Of a stretch of 64,000 bases of DNA, positions 16,195 through 24,724 are shown one piece after another. This stretch comes from Sandarakinorhabdus glacialis (GTDB lineage: Bacteria; Pseudomonadota; Alphaproteobacteria; Sphingomonadales; Sphingomonadaceae). The notes under the pieces were generated by a model that made no database searches, was not told the origin of the DNA, and saw only the letters and a program-made list of their open reading frames with translations. A program made the position numbers and the translations under genes. The DNA lies in contig NZ_BMJM01000009.1 of the NCBI RefSeq assembly GCF_014643455.1, positions 1 through 64,000 on the forward strand, written 5' to 3'. Within the stretch, counting starts at the first letter, position 1. Each line of letters opens with the position of its first letter.

Positions 16195-17424
16195 GTGCCC
16201 CATTCTCCCATCACCCGCCAGTCCCTCGCCGCCGCGGACGCCGCCGACAGCCTCGCGCCCTGCCGCGATCGCTTCGCCCTGCCCGAAAACATCCTCTACC
16301 TCGACGGCAATTCGCTCGGCCCGCTGCCCGCCGCGACGCCCGCCGCCATCGCCGACGCCGTCACCCGCCAATGGGGCCAGGGCCTCATCCGCAGCTGGAA
16401 CGACGAAGCCTGGATCGACCTGCCCGCCAGTATCGGCGCCGCCATCGCCCCGATCATCGGCGCCGCGCCGGACAGCGTCATCGCCTGCGACTCGGTCTCG
16501 GTGAACCTGTTCAAGCTCGCCGCCGCCGCGCTGGGGATGCGCCCCGGCCGCCGCGTCATCGTCTGCGAGACCGAAGATTTCCCCACCGACCGCTATATTC
16601 TCGAAGGCCTGGCAACACTCGCCGACGCCGAAATCCGCGCCGTCCGCCGCGCCGAAATCGCTGCCGCACTTGACCAAGGCACCGCCCTCCTCGTCCTCAC
16701 CCACGCCCATTATGCGTCCGGCGAGGTCCACGACATGGCCGCGCTATCCACCGCCGCGCACGCCGCCGGCGCGCTCATCCTCTGGGATCTCAGCCATTCC
16801 GCCGGCGCCCTCGATCTGCACCTGGACCGCGACGGCGCCGATTTCGCCATCGGCTGCGGCTATAAATATCTGAACGGCGGCCCCGGCGCGCCGGCCTTCG
16901 CTTATGTCGCCGCCCGCCACCGCGCCGGCTTCCATCCCCCGATCAACGGCTGGATGGGGCACGTTGCCCCCTTCGATTTCGCCGCAGCTTACACCCCCGC
17001 GCCCGGCGTCCGCCGCTTGCTCGCCGGCACCCCGCCGATCCTCGCCATGGCCGCCCTCGCCGCCGGCGTCGCCACCTTCGCCGGCGTCGACATGCGCGTG
17101 GCCGAGGCAAAATCCACCGCGCTTGTCGCTGCCTTCGCCGCCCTCGTCGCGCAGACCTGCCCCGAATTCGCCGTCCAGCCGCCGGTCCCGCGTCACAGCG
17201 CCCAGATCGTCCTCCGCCATCCCCACGGCCGCCGGATCATGACCGCTCTCATTGCCCGGGGTGTCATCGGCGACTTCCGCCCGCCCGATCGCCTGCGTTT
17301 CGGCTTTCCGGCGCTCTATACCCGCTTCACCGACACCTGGGACGCCGTCCAGATCCTGCGCACCATCCTCGACACCGGCGAGTGGCAGGACAGTCGCTTC
17401 GATACGCTCGGCACCGTCAGCTGA
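16195..17424 (+). CDS. kynU: Kynureninase
   Basis: A PLP-dependent fold-type I enzyme of about 409 residues. It cleaves kynurenine to anthranilate and alanine in tryptophan degradation. Family features include LYLDGNSLGPLP near the N-terminus, LWDLSHSAGALDL with the PLP-binding aspartate, and GCGYKYLNGGPGAPAF with the Schiff-base lysine. GWMGHVAPFDF and the C-terminal RFGFPALYTRFTD also match. The start is GTG at 16195; no ATG lies near the conserved N-terminus. No other kynurenine-pathway gene is nearby. It converges on the MliC-like gene with only 8 bp between stops. Confidence 0.93.
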   Translation: MPHSPITRQSLAAADAADSLAPCRDRFALPENILYLDGNSLGPLPAATPAAIADAVTRQWGQGLIRSWNDEAWIDLPASIGAAIAPIIGAAPDSVIACDSVSVNLFKLAAAALGMRPGRRVIVCETEDFPTDRYILEGLATLADAEIRAVRRAEIAAALDQGTALLVLTHAHYASGEVHDMAALSTAAHAAGALILWDLSHSAGALDLHLDRDGADFAIGCGYKYLNGGPGAPAFAYVAARHRAGFHPPINGWMGHVAPFDFAAAYTPAPGVRRLLAGTPPILAMAALAAGVATFAGVDMRVAEAKSTALVAAFAALVAQTCPEFAVQPPVPRHSAQIVLRHPHGRRIMTALIARGVIGDFRPPDRLRFGFPALYTRFTDTWDAVQILRTILDTGEWQDSRFDTLGTVS

Positions 17425-17432
17425 AGCGGGCG

Positions 17433-17810
17433 TCAACCGGCCTGGGTACAGGTCGCGATAGGTTTTTCGGCGGCCTTCGGATCGGCGGCGCTGCCTTCAT
17501 ACAGCGTGCCGCCGCGGCCCTTGTTCCACCATATCAGGGTGGCGCCGGGGCTGCGTCCGGCCCGGGTCTCGTACCGCGCCCCCGAAGCCGACCCGGCCTG
17601 GTCGAGGGTAAAGGTCTTGCTGCCGAGCGTCACGACCGCCTGCCCGTTGATGCCGGCGGCATTGTCGTACTTGACCACCAGCGGCATCGCCGGGGTGCAT
17701 TTATAGGTGAAGGTCGGCAAGGGCTTGGCCACCGGAGCGGCTGCGGCGGCACCGCCATAGGCAGCCAATACGGCACCGGCGGCGACGGAAAGAACGCGGA
17801 TTCGAGTCAT
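17433..17810 (-). CDS. MliC family lysozyme-inhibitor-like protein
   Basis: A protein of about 125 residues with a signal peptide (MTRIRVLSVAAGAVLAAYGGAAAA, start at 17810). A MliC/PliC-type beta-barrel domain follows: TFTYKCTPAMPLVVKYDN, then DQAGSASGARYE and a C-terminal Cys that could pair with the first. MliC proteins inhibit C-type lysozyme in the periplasm or on the outer membrane. There is no lipobox, so the protein should be soluble and periplasmic. The start lacking the extra 21 upstream residues is chosen because it begins the signal peptide. Confidence 0.85.
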   Translation of the reverse strand: MTRIRVLSVAAGAVLAAYGGAAAAAPVAKPLPTFTYKCTPAMPLVVKYDNAAGINGQAVVTLGSKTFTLDQAGSASGARYETRAGRSPGATLIWWNKGRGGTLYEGSAADPKAAEKPIATCTQAG

Positions 17811-17901
17811 CACGGGGTTCCCTGAAATCATTTGATCACGGCCGATACGATCGTCTTTGCGGCGACGGGTCAAGGCGTCGTCTGCGAGAAGCTGTTGCTT
17901 C

Positions 17902-18627
17902 TCAGCCTTGCAGGACGAACGGGATCTCGACGACGCCGCGGACCATCATCGCCTCGCCGCCGCGCAGGGTCGGCGACCAGCGCCAGCGGCGGACGGCGTC
18001 GAGCGCCGCGCGGTCGAGGCGCTCGAAGCCACTGCTCCGCGACACCGAGACATTGTCGACGCGGCCATCGGCGCGCAGCAGGACCATCAGCAGCACGGCG
18101 CCGAACTCGCGCCGGCGCCGCGACTCGATCGGATAGCGCGGCGGCACCGCCTCGATCATCGTCGACGACAAATCGGCGGCGGTGGCGGGGCCGCTGGCTG
18201 GCGCGCTCGGCTTGACCGCGGCGAACACGACCGTTTGCGGCGGCGGTGCCGGCACGTCGGTGACGGCCATCTGCGCCGGCGGTGCCGGGACTTCGATGAC
18301 CCGCTCGGGCGCCGTCATGGTGGGGATGACGACCTCGATCGGCGTCACGATCGGCTCAGCGGGCGGCGGCGGTGGCGGCTCGTCCATCGGCATCAAGGCG
18401 ACAACGAGCGGTTTCGCCTCGGGCTGGTCGAGCTGCACGATGTTGGTCTGGACCAGCACGACCAGCAACAGGGCATGGGCCGCGACCAGCCCGGAAATGA
18501 CCGCGAAATTCGGTTTCGTCCCGGTATATTCGGCGCGGCGACCAGCCACCGGCGCTGCCGGCTCGGCGACGACCGCGTCCAGCGCCTCGATCTGCCTGAA
18601 AGCCCCGTTTCGTTCCTGATACCCCAA
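17902..18627 (-). CDS. Energy transducer TonB-like protein
   Basis: A protein of about 241 residues with TonB architecture. A short cytoplasmic N-terminus is followed by one transmembrane helix (KPNFAVISGLVAAHALLLVV), a Pro-rich periplasmic spacer (DEPPPPPPAEP and repeated PAPP), and a C-terminal TonB domain (PPRYPIESRRRREFGAVLL ... VSRSSGFERLDRAALDAVRRWRW). It couples the proton-motive force to outer-membrane transporters. The start is uncertain: TTG 18627 has AAGG seven bases upstream, and GTG 18636 is an alternative. The frame stays open further up but looks non-coding. No exbB/exbD is adjacent. Confidence 0.85.
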   Translation of the reverse strand: MGYQERNGAFRQIEALDAVVAEPAAPVAGRRAEYTGTKPNFAVISGLVAAHALLLVVLVQTNIVQLDQPEAKPLVVALMPMDEPPPPPPAEPIVTPIEVVIPTMTAPERVIEVPAPPAQMAVTDVPAPPPQTVVFAAVKPSAPASGPATAADLSSTMIEAVPPRYPIESRRRREFGAVLLMVLLRADGRVDNVSVSRSSGFERLDRAALDAVRRWRWSPTLRGGEAMMVRGVVEIPFVLQG

Positions 18628-18802
18628 AGCCTGCACCTTCGCCTGCGCCCGGCCGCACGATCGACCAGGTTGCCGAGCCGCATGCGTAGCGAAATCGGCG
18701 GCGCATCGCAATGCTATTGCGACTGTGTTGCATCGAGCTGCAATCCTTGACGACGACCGCGCAACGCCAATAGTGACCGCAGATGATTTTCCGGATGGTT
18801 CC

Positions 18803-19930
18803 ATGCTCCTGAACGCGACCCAGACGGCGATACAAGAGGCCGTCCGCGCCTTTGCGCAGGACCGGATTCGGCCCCGAAGTGCGGCGTTTGAGGCTGCCGG
18901 CGGCTATCCCGCCGGGCTGTTCGCCGAAATGGCCGGGCTCGGCCTGATGGGCATGACCGCGCCCGAGGAAGTCGGCGGGGCGGGCGCGGACTACGTCTCC
19001 TATGCGCTGGCGCTGATCGAGGTCGCCGCCGCCGATGGCGCGCTGTCGACGATCGTCAGCATCCAGAATTCGATCATGGTCTCGGGGCTGCTCAAGGACG
19101 GCAATTCGGCGCAGCAGGCGCGCTGGCTGCCGGCGATGATCGGCGGGACCGCCATCGGGGCGTTTGCGCTGACCGAGGCCGATGCCGGGTCCGACGCCGC
19201 GGCGATTCCGCACGCGCGCGCGGCGCGTCGACGGCGGCTGGCGGCTCGACGGCACCAAGCAGTTCATCACCTCAGGGCGCATCGCCGGCGTCGCCATGGT
19301 CATCGCCGTCACCGATCCCGCCGCTGGCCGCAAGGCATCTCGGCCTTCCTGGCGCCGACCGATACGCCCGGCTATTTCGTCGACAAGACCGAGCACAAGC
19401 TCGGCCAGGCCGCCTCCGACACCTGTGCGCTGCGCTTCGAGGACTGTTTCGTCGGCGATGACGCGCTGCTCGGCGAAGAAGGTCGCGGCTATGGCATCGC
19501 GCTGTCCAATCTCGAGGCCGGGCGCATCGGCATCGCGGCGCAATCGGTCGGCATGGCGCAGGCGGCGCTGGAGATCGCCATCGCCTATGCCCGCGACCGG
19601 ATCAGCTTCGGCAAGCCCATCATCGAGCACCAGGCGGTGGGTTTCCGGCTGGCCGACCTTGCGACGCGGCTCGAGGCGGCGCGGCAGATGGTCCTCCACG
19701 CCGCCGCGCTGAAGGACGCCGGCGCACCGTGCCTGCGCGAGGCGGCGATGGCCAAGCTGTTCGCCTCCGAAGCAGCCGAAGCGATTGTATCAGGTGCCAT
19801 CCAGACGCTCGGCGGCTATGGCTATCTCGAGGATTTCGGCCTCGCCAAGATCTACCGCGACGTTCGCGTCTGCCAGATCTACGAGGGCACGTCGGATATT
19901 CAGCGCATGATCATCGCGCGCGCGCTCTAG
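18803..19930 (+). CDS. Acyl-CoA dehydrogenase with two compensating frameshifts
   Basis: A 375-residue acyl-CoA dehydrogenase of normal length. It is well conserved at its N-terminal part (ending [16 protein letters not shown]) and C-terminal part ([13 protein letters not shown] onwards, with the catalytic-glutamate motif [12 protein letters not shown]). Between about 19206 and 19335 the reading frame encodes an Arg/His-rich nonsense stretch. The expected family sequence ([18 protein letters not shown], then [13 protein letters not shown]) is intact in the next frame. One extra base near ATTCCG (19205-19210) and one missing G at 19334-19335 explain this. As written, about 42 residues of the FAD/substrate-binding middle domain are wrong. 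Either the sequence carries two indels or the gene is damaged. Confidence 0.85.
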   Translation: MLLNATQTAIQEAVRAFAQDRIRPRSAAFEAAGGYPAGLFAEMAGLGLMGMTAPEEVGGAGADYVSYALALIEVAAADGALSTIVSIQNSIMVSGLLKDGNSAQQARWLPAMIGGTAIGAFALTEADAGSDAAAIPHARAARRRRLAARRHQAVHHLRAHRRRRHGHRRHRSRRWPQGISAFLAPTDTPGYFVDKTEHKLGQAASDTCALRFEDCFVGDDALLGEEGRGYGIALSNLEAGRIGIAAQSVGMAQAALEIAIAYARDRISFGKPIIEHQAVGFRLADLATRLEAARQMVLHAAALKDAGAPCLREAAMAKLFASEAAEAIVSGAIQTLGGYGYLEDFGLAKIYRDVRVCQIYEGTSDIQRMIIARAL

Positions 19931-19942
19931 ACAGGACCGGCC

Positions 19943-21130
19943 ATGGAAAACCACACAAATATCGGCATCGGCGCCGAACGCACCCGCGAGATCGCCGACC
20001 GCGTCGAAGCGTTCGTCCGCAATGTCGTCGTCCCCTATGAGCAGGACAGCCGCCGCGACCACCACGACACCCCGACCGACGAACTCGTCACCGAAATGCG
20101 TGGCAAAGCCCGCGCTGCCGGGGTGCTCACCCCGCATATCCTCGCCGACGGCAGCCATTTGTCGCAGCGCGAGACCGCCATAGTCCTGCAACGCACCGGC
20201 CTTTCCCCCCTCGGCCCGCTGGCGTGCAACACCGCAGCCCCCGACGAAGGCAATATGTACCTCCTCGGCAAGGTCGGCAGCGACGACATCAAGGCGCGCT
20301 TCCTCAAGCAGCTGGTCGACGGCGACGCCCGCTCGGCCTTCTTCATGACCGAACCCGCCAGCGAAAACGGCGCCGGCTCCGACCCGTCGATGATGCTGAC
20401 CACCTGCCGCCTCGATGGCAACCACTGGGTCATCGACGGCCGCAAGGCGTTCATCACGGGCGCGCAGGGTGCCAAGGTCGGTATCGTCATGGCCAAGGGC
20501 GATGCCGGCGCCAGCATGTTCCTTGTCGATTTACCCGACCCCGCCATCACCATCGAGCACGTCCCCAACACCATCGACAGCTCGATGCCCGGCGGCCACG
20601 CCACCGTCCGCATCGAAAACTTGCGCGTTTCCGCCGACCAGATGCTCGGCCAGCCCGGCGAGGGTTTCAAATACGCCCAGATCCGCCTCGCCCCGGCGCG
20701 GCTTTCACACTGCATGCGGTGGTATGGTGCCTGCGTCCGCGCCGACGAGATCGCCGCCGACTATGCCAACCGCCGGCAAGCGTTCGGCAAGACGCTCATC
20801 GACCATGAAGGCGTCGGCTTCATGCTCGCCGAGAATCTGATCGACCTCAAACAGGCCGAGCTGATGATCGACTGGTGCGCCGCCGTCCTCGATACCGGCG
20901 CGCTCGGCACCGCCGAAAGCTCGATGGCCAAGGTCGCCGTGTCGGAGGCCCTGATGCGGATCGCCGACCGCTGCGTCCAGGTCATGGGCGGCAGCGGCGT
21001 CACCTCCGACACCATCGTCGAGCAGGTGTTCCGCGAGATCCGCGCCTTCCGCATCTACGACGGCCCCACCGAGGTCCATAAATGGAGCCTCGCCAAGAAG
21101 ATCAAGCGCGACTGGAAGGCGCGCCAGTAA
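19943..21130 (+). CDS. Acyl-CoA dehydrogenase (ACAD10/11-like)
   Basis: A 395-residue acyl-CoA dehydrogenase. FFMTEPASENGAGSDPSMM is the flavin-binding turn and WVIDGRKAFITGAQGA the middle-domain motif. RRQAFGKTLIDHEGVGF and the C-terminal YDGPTEVHKWSLAKKI replace the usual YEGT motif, as in ACAD10/ACAD11-type enzymes. It begins 12 bp after the preceding acyl-CoA dehydrogenase, so they probably form one transcript. Its 3' end overlaps a small convergent ORF. The substrate is unknown, but the neighbourhood holds two further dehydrogenases, two crotonases and an APH-like kinase. Confidence 0.92.
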   Translation: MENHTNIGIGAERTREIADRVEAFVRNVVVPYEQDSRRDHHDTPTDELVTEMRGKARAAGVLTPHILADGSHLSQRETAIVLQRTGLSPLGPLACNTAAPDEGNMYLLGKVGSDDIKARFLKQLVDGDARSAFFMTEPASENGAGSDPSMMLTTCRLDGNHWVIDGRKAFITGAQGAKVGIVMAKGDAGASMFLVDLPDPAITIEHVPNTIDSSMPGGHATVRIENLRVSADQMLGQPGEGFKYAQIRLAPARLSHCMRWYGACVRADEIAADYANRRQAFGKTLIDHEGVGFMLAENLIDLKQAELMIDWCAAVLDTGALGTAESSMAKVAVSEALMRIADRCVQVMGGSGVTSDTIVEQVFREIRAFRIYDGPTEVHKWSLAKKIKRDWKARQ

Positions 21131-21296
21131 ATTCGTCGACGCTGCCGAAATACCAGAGCAGCAGTAAGGCGGTATAAAGCGGCACCAGCCCGAGCGCCGG
21201 GCCGATGCCGAGAAACCCCGCGAGCAGCACCAGGATGCCGGCGGTCATTAGCACTGCCCGGCCAGTGCCCATCGCCGGCGGCTCGTTCACCGCCAT
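21102..21296 (-). CDS. Small two-helix membrane protein (hypothetical)
   Basis: A 64-residue protein with two hydrophobic helices (AVLMTAGILVLLAGFLG and LVPLYTALLLLWYFGS). It is encoded on the strand opposite the acyl-CoA dehydrogenase and overlaps its last 29 bp. The start ATG at 21296 (MAVNEPPAMGTG) is chosen; an earlier ATG would lie close to the hydrolase gene end. The uninterrupted hydrophobic pattern suggests a real membrane protein, but no family was recognised. It is 16 bp downstream of the epoxide-hydrolase-like gene and could be co-transcribed with it. Confidence 0.5.
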   Translation of the reverse strand: MAVNEPPAMGTGRAVLMTAGILVLLAGFLGIGPALGLVPLYTALLLLWYFGSVDEFTGAPSSRA

Positions 21297-21312
21297 AGTT
21301 GCACCCGCCGCA

Positions 21313-22290
21313 TCATGCCCGGCTTCCCGAAAGCCCACACAACCAATTCGTCAGCCGCGCCGTCACCGCCTCGGGCCGCTCCTGCTGGGTCCAGTGCCCG
21401 CACCCCTCGAGCAGCATCGCCTCCTCGAGGTTGGGCACCGCGGCGCGCATCGCCGCGACCATGTCGTAACCCGGTCGCATCGACAGCACGAGGTCGCGCG
21501 TCCCTCCGATGAACAGCGCCGGCTGGTCGATCGTCCGCCCGCGCCAGGGCTTGAGGAACTCGACGTCGCGATGCTGGTTGCGATAGCGGTTGATCGGCCC
21601 GCGCAGCCCCGACCGGCGGAACTCGCTGACGAGGTATCCGATATCGGCGTCGCCCATCCACGCCGGGAAGGGCTGCGGGTCGGGCAAACCATCGAGCAAT
21701 GCCGAAGTCGAAGCCCGGCCATGCCCCAGCCCATCGGGCGCCTCGCCCGACAGCCAGTAATAGAATTTGCGGATGAACCCGGTCAGGTCGGCCTCGGCCT
21801 CGGCTTCCGCCACCCCCGGTTGCTGGAAATAGGTCTGGTAAAAGAACTTGCCGCGGTCGGCGTAGACCGGCTTCACCGCGTCGATCAGCGCGGTCTCGGC
21901 GACGCCGACAAAGGGCACCGACAGGGCCGCTACGGCACGCACCTTGGCGGGATGGCAGAGCGCCGTGTGCCACACCAGGTGCGCGCCCCAGTCATGCCCG
22001 ATGATGACGCCCGGCGCGCCGCCGCCCTCGGCATCGATGACCCCGGCGATGTCGGCGGTCATATTCTCGAGGTCGTAGGCCTCGATCGCCTCGGGCTTGT
22101 CGCTGCCGCCATAGCCCCGGCAATCGATGGCGCAGACCTTGAAGCCAGCCGCTGCAATCGGCCCGATCTGGTGGCGCCAAGCCGCCCAGCTTTCGGGAAA
22201 GCGATGGACCAGCACCACCAGCGGCCCCTCGCCGGCGACCGCCGCGCGAAGCCGGATGCCGTTGGTCTCGATCGTCCGAAAATTGGTCAT
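21313..22290 (-). CDS. Alpha/beta hydrolase, epoxide-hydrolase-like
   Basis: A 325-residue alpha/beta hydrolase closest in pattern to soluble epoxide hydrolases. The nucleophile elbow is VIIGHDWGAHL, with Asp as nucleophile. GYGGSDKP follows strand 4, the acid is in FIGGTRDLVL, and the histidine is in LEGCGHWTQQERPE. A lid-domain tyrosine pattern (NRYRN) fits epoxide opening. The oxyanion motif, usually HGxP, reads VHRFPESW here: Arg replaces Gly. The start at 22290 (MTNFRTIETNGIRLR) is where similarity begins. Epoxide opening would fit with the oxygenase and CoA-catabolic genes nearby. Confidence 0.88.
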   Translation of the reverse strand: MTNFRTIETNGIRLRAAVAGEGPLVVLVHRFPESWAAWRHQIGPIAAAGFKVCAIDCRGYGGSDKPEAIEAYDLENMTADIAGVIDAEGGGAPGVIIGHDWGAHLVWHTALCHPAKVRAVAALSVPFVGVAETALIDAVKPVYADRGKFFYQTYFQQPGVAEAEAEADLTGFIRKFYYWLSGEAPDGLGHGRASTSALLDGLPDPQPFPAWMGDADIGYLVSEFRRSGLRGPINRYRNQHRDVEFLKPWRGRTIDQPALFIGGTRDLVLSMRPGYDMVAAMRAAVPNLEEAMLLEGCGHWTQQERPEAVTARLTNWLCGLSGSRA

Positions 22291-22381
22291 GCTCGATCCC
22301 GCCAGCACCGGCCCAGCGGCCTGTCGGGCGGCATCATGTTCCGCCGGCGCGCCGCGTGCCAATGTCATAAGTTGCAGGTGC

Positions 22382-23083
22382 TCAGCGTTCCCGCCCGGCA
22401 ATCGGCAGCTCGGCCCCCGCCGCTTCGCCCGCTTCATACGCCGCCGGCGAAATCATCCGCGAGGTCGATTCGATCTCGCGCCATTGCACGTCGAGCCTGT
22501 CGAGTTCGGCCGCGACCACTGAGATCTTGAGCACCACCAAGTCCCGGCCACTGCTGGCCTGCGCCCGGTCGCGTTCGGCCTTCATCGCCATCAGCTTGTC
22601 GCCGATCGACGCCACCATTCCGAGCACGAACGACGCATTGGCGAGATGACGCTCGGTGTGCCGGAATTCGCGATAGGCCGGCGAGGTCTTGAACACCCCG
22701 AGCTGCGAGCGCACGGCATGATCGACAAGTTCGGCCAGGAACAGCGCCGCATCGACATCGGCCGGCAGCCCGAAAAAGACGTGGCGCACCTCCTTGGTGG
22801 CGCTTTTCTCGCGCCAGACCTTACAGTCGCAAAAGGCGGCAATTTCGCCGATGCAGCCATCGAGCGGCACGCGCTTCTTGCGACCGGCTTCCCAGCTACG
22901 GCGCTCGCACACCGCCGCGCGCACTTCGACATCGCTCAGCGACAGGCTGTAGCGATCGAGCATCTCGGCGACCTTGGCGGCCGCCAGCATTGCCTCGGCC
23001 TCGGTGCAGCCGTTCTCGAGGGTCTTGGCGCGCAACCCCTCGATGCGCGTGCGCAACCGGTCGGCGCTGGTCGGATCGTTCAT
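22382..23083 (-). CDS. DUF2786 domain-containing protein
   Basis: A 233-residue protein. The N-terminal 45 residues match the DUF2786 helical hairpin (RIEGLRAKTLENGCTEAEAMLAAAKVAEML). The remainder resembles the zinc-protease-like or helical domain commonly fused to it, with Cys residues (GEIAAFCDCKVWRE) and a long C-terminal coiled segment. DUF2786 proteins often occur on phages and plasmids, but here the gene overlaps the upstream monooxygenase by four bases (ATGA), indicating coupled translation. The function is unknown. Confidence 0.85.
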   Translation of the reverse strand: MNDPTSADRLRTRIEGLRAKTLENGCTEAEAMLAAAKVAEMLDRYSLSLSDVEVRAAVCERRSWEAGRKKRVPLDGCIGEIAAFCDCKVWREKSATKEVRHVFFGLPADVDAALFLAELVDHAVRSQLGVFKTSPAYREFRHTERHLANASFVLGMVASIGDKLMAMKAERDRAQASSGRDLVVLKISVVAAELDRLDVQWREIESTSRMISPAAYEAGEAAGAELPIAGRER

Positions 23084-24564
23084 CGCACGCCGCCCAGCCC
23101 GGCAACGCGATCGAGATAGTCGGTTATACCCGTCAGGTCGCCCGCCCGTGCCCGGCACGCCGCATAGCCGTCGGGCCGCACCAGCCACACCCCCGCCGCA
23201 TCGGGCGGCGGCATCGGCGCCGGATCGACAAGATCCGGAAACCGCGCCGCCAGCCGGCGCAGCGCATCGCTGTCGACCCCGAGCAGCGCGAACCGCGGCC
23301 GTGCCCCCGTGCCGAACGGCCGCTGCCCCGCCTTGGGTGCAATGCGGTCGCCCCGCCGGGGTCCCGAGACACCCGCGCCATCGCCCGGTCCACCATGCCT
23401 GTAGTTCACCGCCACCTCGGTAATCTGCGCCACCAGCGCCCGGCGCACCGGACGGAGCCCGAGCAAAAAGCGTCCCAGCAAGTTGCGCAGCCTCTGCCCG
23501 AAGCGATTGCGCATCGTCGCCAGCGCCGTCAACCTCCCGGCAGCGCGCAGCACCTGCTCGCCGACCGCGCCGCGCTCCGCCGAATAACTGTCGAGCAAGG
23601 CATCGGACGCCGCCCCGTGCCAGACCAGCGCCAGCTTCCAGGCGAGGTTGATGGCGTCCTGCATCCCGGTGTTCATGCCCTGCCCGCCTGCCGGGCTGTG
23701 CACATGCGCCGCGTCGCCGGCAAGGAACACCCGCCCCCGGCGATAATCGGCAACCTTGCGCTCGTTGATCCGGAAACCCGACAGCCACACCGGGTCGGAC
23801 GCCGTCAAGCCCTGCGGCCCGCGCCGATCAAGGATCGCCTGCACAACCGCCAGCGTGGGCGCCACCGGTTCGGCGCCTTGCGATACCCCCAGATCGGCGA
23901 TCACCCGGAACCGCGTTGCCGTGATCGGAAACACCGCAATCACCCCGTCCTCGTGCCACCAGGTGGCGATCTCGTCGGTCGGCACCCGGTTCCCCGCCAG
24001 TTGCACATCGGCGAGGATCCAGTCCGAACCCAGCGTCTCCCCGTCAAAGGCCAGCCCGAGCGAATGGCGAACCGCGCTATGGGCACCGTCGCAACCGATC
24101 ACCCAGCCGGCATCGAGCAGCTCCGACCGGCCACCCGCATGGCCCAGCGCGACGACGACGCCATCGCCGTTGTCGCGCAGCCCGGTCAATTCGACCTGCC
24201 GCTCGACGACGACACCCAGCCCCTCCAGATGCAGCTCGAGCAGCCGCTCGGTCTCCGATTGCGGCAGCATCAGCGCGAACGGATAGGGGCTGTCGACGCC
24301 GCCGAAACACACCCGCCCGAGTGGCCTGCCACCGGCGATGATGTTGGCGGCCACCACCTTGTGCCCGGCAGCGACGAACGATTCCGTGCAACCGGCGCGA
24401 TCGAGCAGTTCGAGCGTCCGGCTCCACAACACCAGCGCCTTCGACGTCGCCGACCGCGCCGCCGCCCGGTCGATGACGCGCACCGGAACACCGTAGCGCG
24501 CCAGCTCCGCCGCCATCGTCAGCCCGGTCGGTCCCGCCCCGACAACGACGACCTGCGCAGCCAT
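23080..24564 (-). CDS. FAD-dependent aromatic-ring monooxygenase (PheA/TfdB type)
   Basis: A 494-residue group A flavoprotein monooxygenase. The Rossmann motif is VVVGAGPTGLTMA (starting about residue 5), the DG motif GCDGAHSAVRHSLG, and the GD motif GRVFLAGDAAHVHSPAGGQGMN. A thioredoxin-like C-terminal domain completes the phenol-hydroxylase-like layout. Such enzymes use NAD(P)H and O2 to hydroxylate aromatic or polyketide-like substrates. The start ATG at 24564 (MAAQVVVVG) is preferred over one eight codons upstream. It is divergent from the PepSY gene and coupled to the DUF2786 gene downstream. Confidence 0.92.
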   Translation of the reverse strand: MAAQVVVVGAGPTGLTMAAELARYGVPVRVIDRAAARSATSKALVLWSRTLELLDRAGCTESFVAAGHKVVAANIIAGGRPLGRVCFGGVDSPYPFALMLPQSETERLLELHLEGLGVVVERQVELTGLRDNGDGVVVALGHAGGRSELLDAGWVIGCDGAHSAVRHSLGLAFDGETLGSDWILADVQLAGNRVPTDEIATWWHEDGVIAVFPITATRFRVIADLGVSQGAEPVAPTLAVVQAILDRRGPQGLTASDPVWLSGFRINERKVADYRRGRVFLAGDAAHVHSPAGGQGMNTGMQDAINLAWKLALVWHGAASDALLDSYSAERGAVGEQVLRAAGRLTALATMRNRFGQRLRNLLGRFLLGLRPVRRALVAQITEVAVNYRHGGPGDGAGVSGPRRGDRIAPKAGQRPFGTGARPRFALLGVDSDALRRLAARFPDLVDPAPMPPPDAAGVWLVRPDGYAACRARAGDLTGITDYLDRVAGLGGVR

Positions 24565-24636
24565 GGTCCCGCCTCCACCAGCATTCACCTACCTCTATGT
24601 CATCGCCGGCTGCGTCCAACAACGACCTCACCGGGA

Positions 24637-24685
24637 TTGAAGTTCACGCCATCGTCATATACTGCGCTATTGATAGTGAGTATCA
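24637..24685 (+). promoter_or_regulatory. Promoter with Fur-box-like operator before the PepSY gene
   Basis: TGATAGTGAGTATCA (24671-24685) matches the 7-1-7 Fur consensus TGATAAT-N-ATTATCA at 12 of 14 symmetric positions. It lies 40 bp before the PepSY start. Just upstream, TTGAAG (24637-24642) and TATACT (24658-24663) resemble -35 and -10 boxes with a short 15-bp spacer; TACTGC with 17 bp is an alternative. A box immediately after -10 would suit iron-dependent repression of a reductase-type PepSY protein. Confidence 0.6.
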
Positions 24686-24724
24686 GCTTTGCCCCGTCGA
24701 TCATGGTCGCGCCATGAGGCCAAC

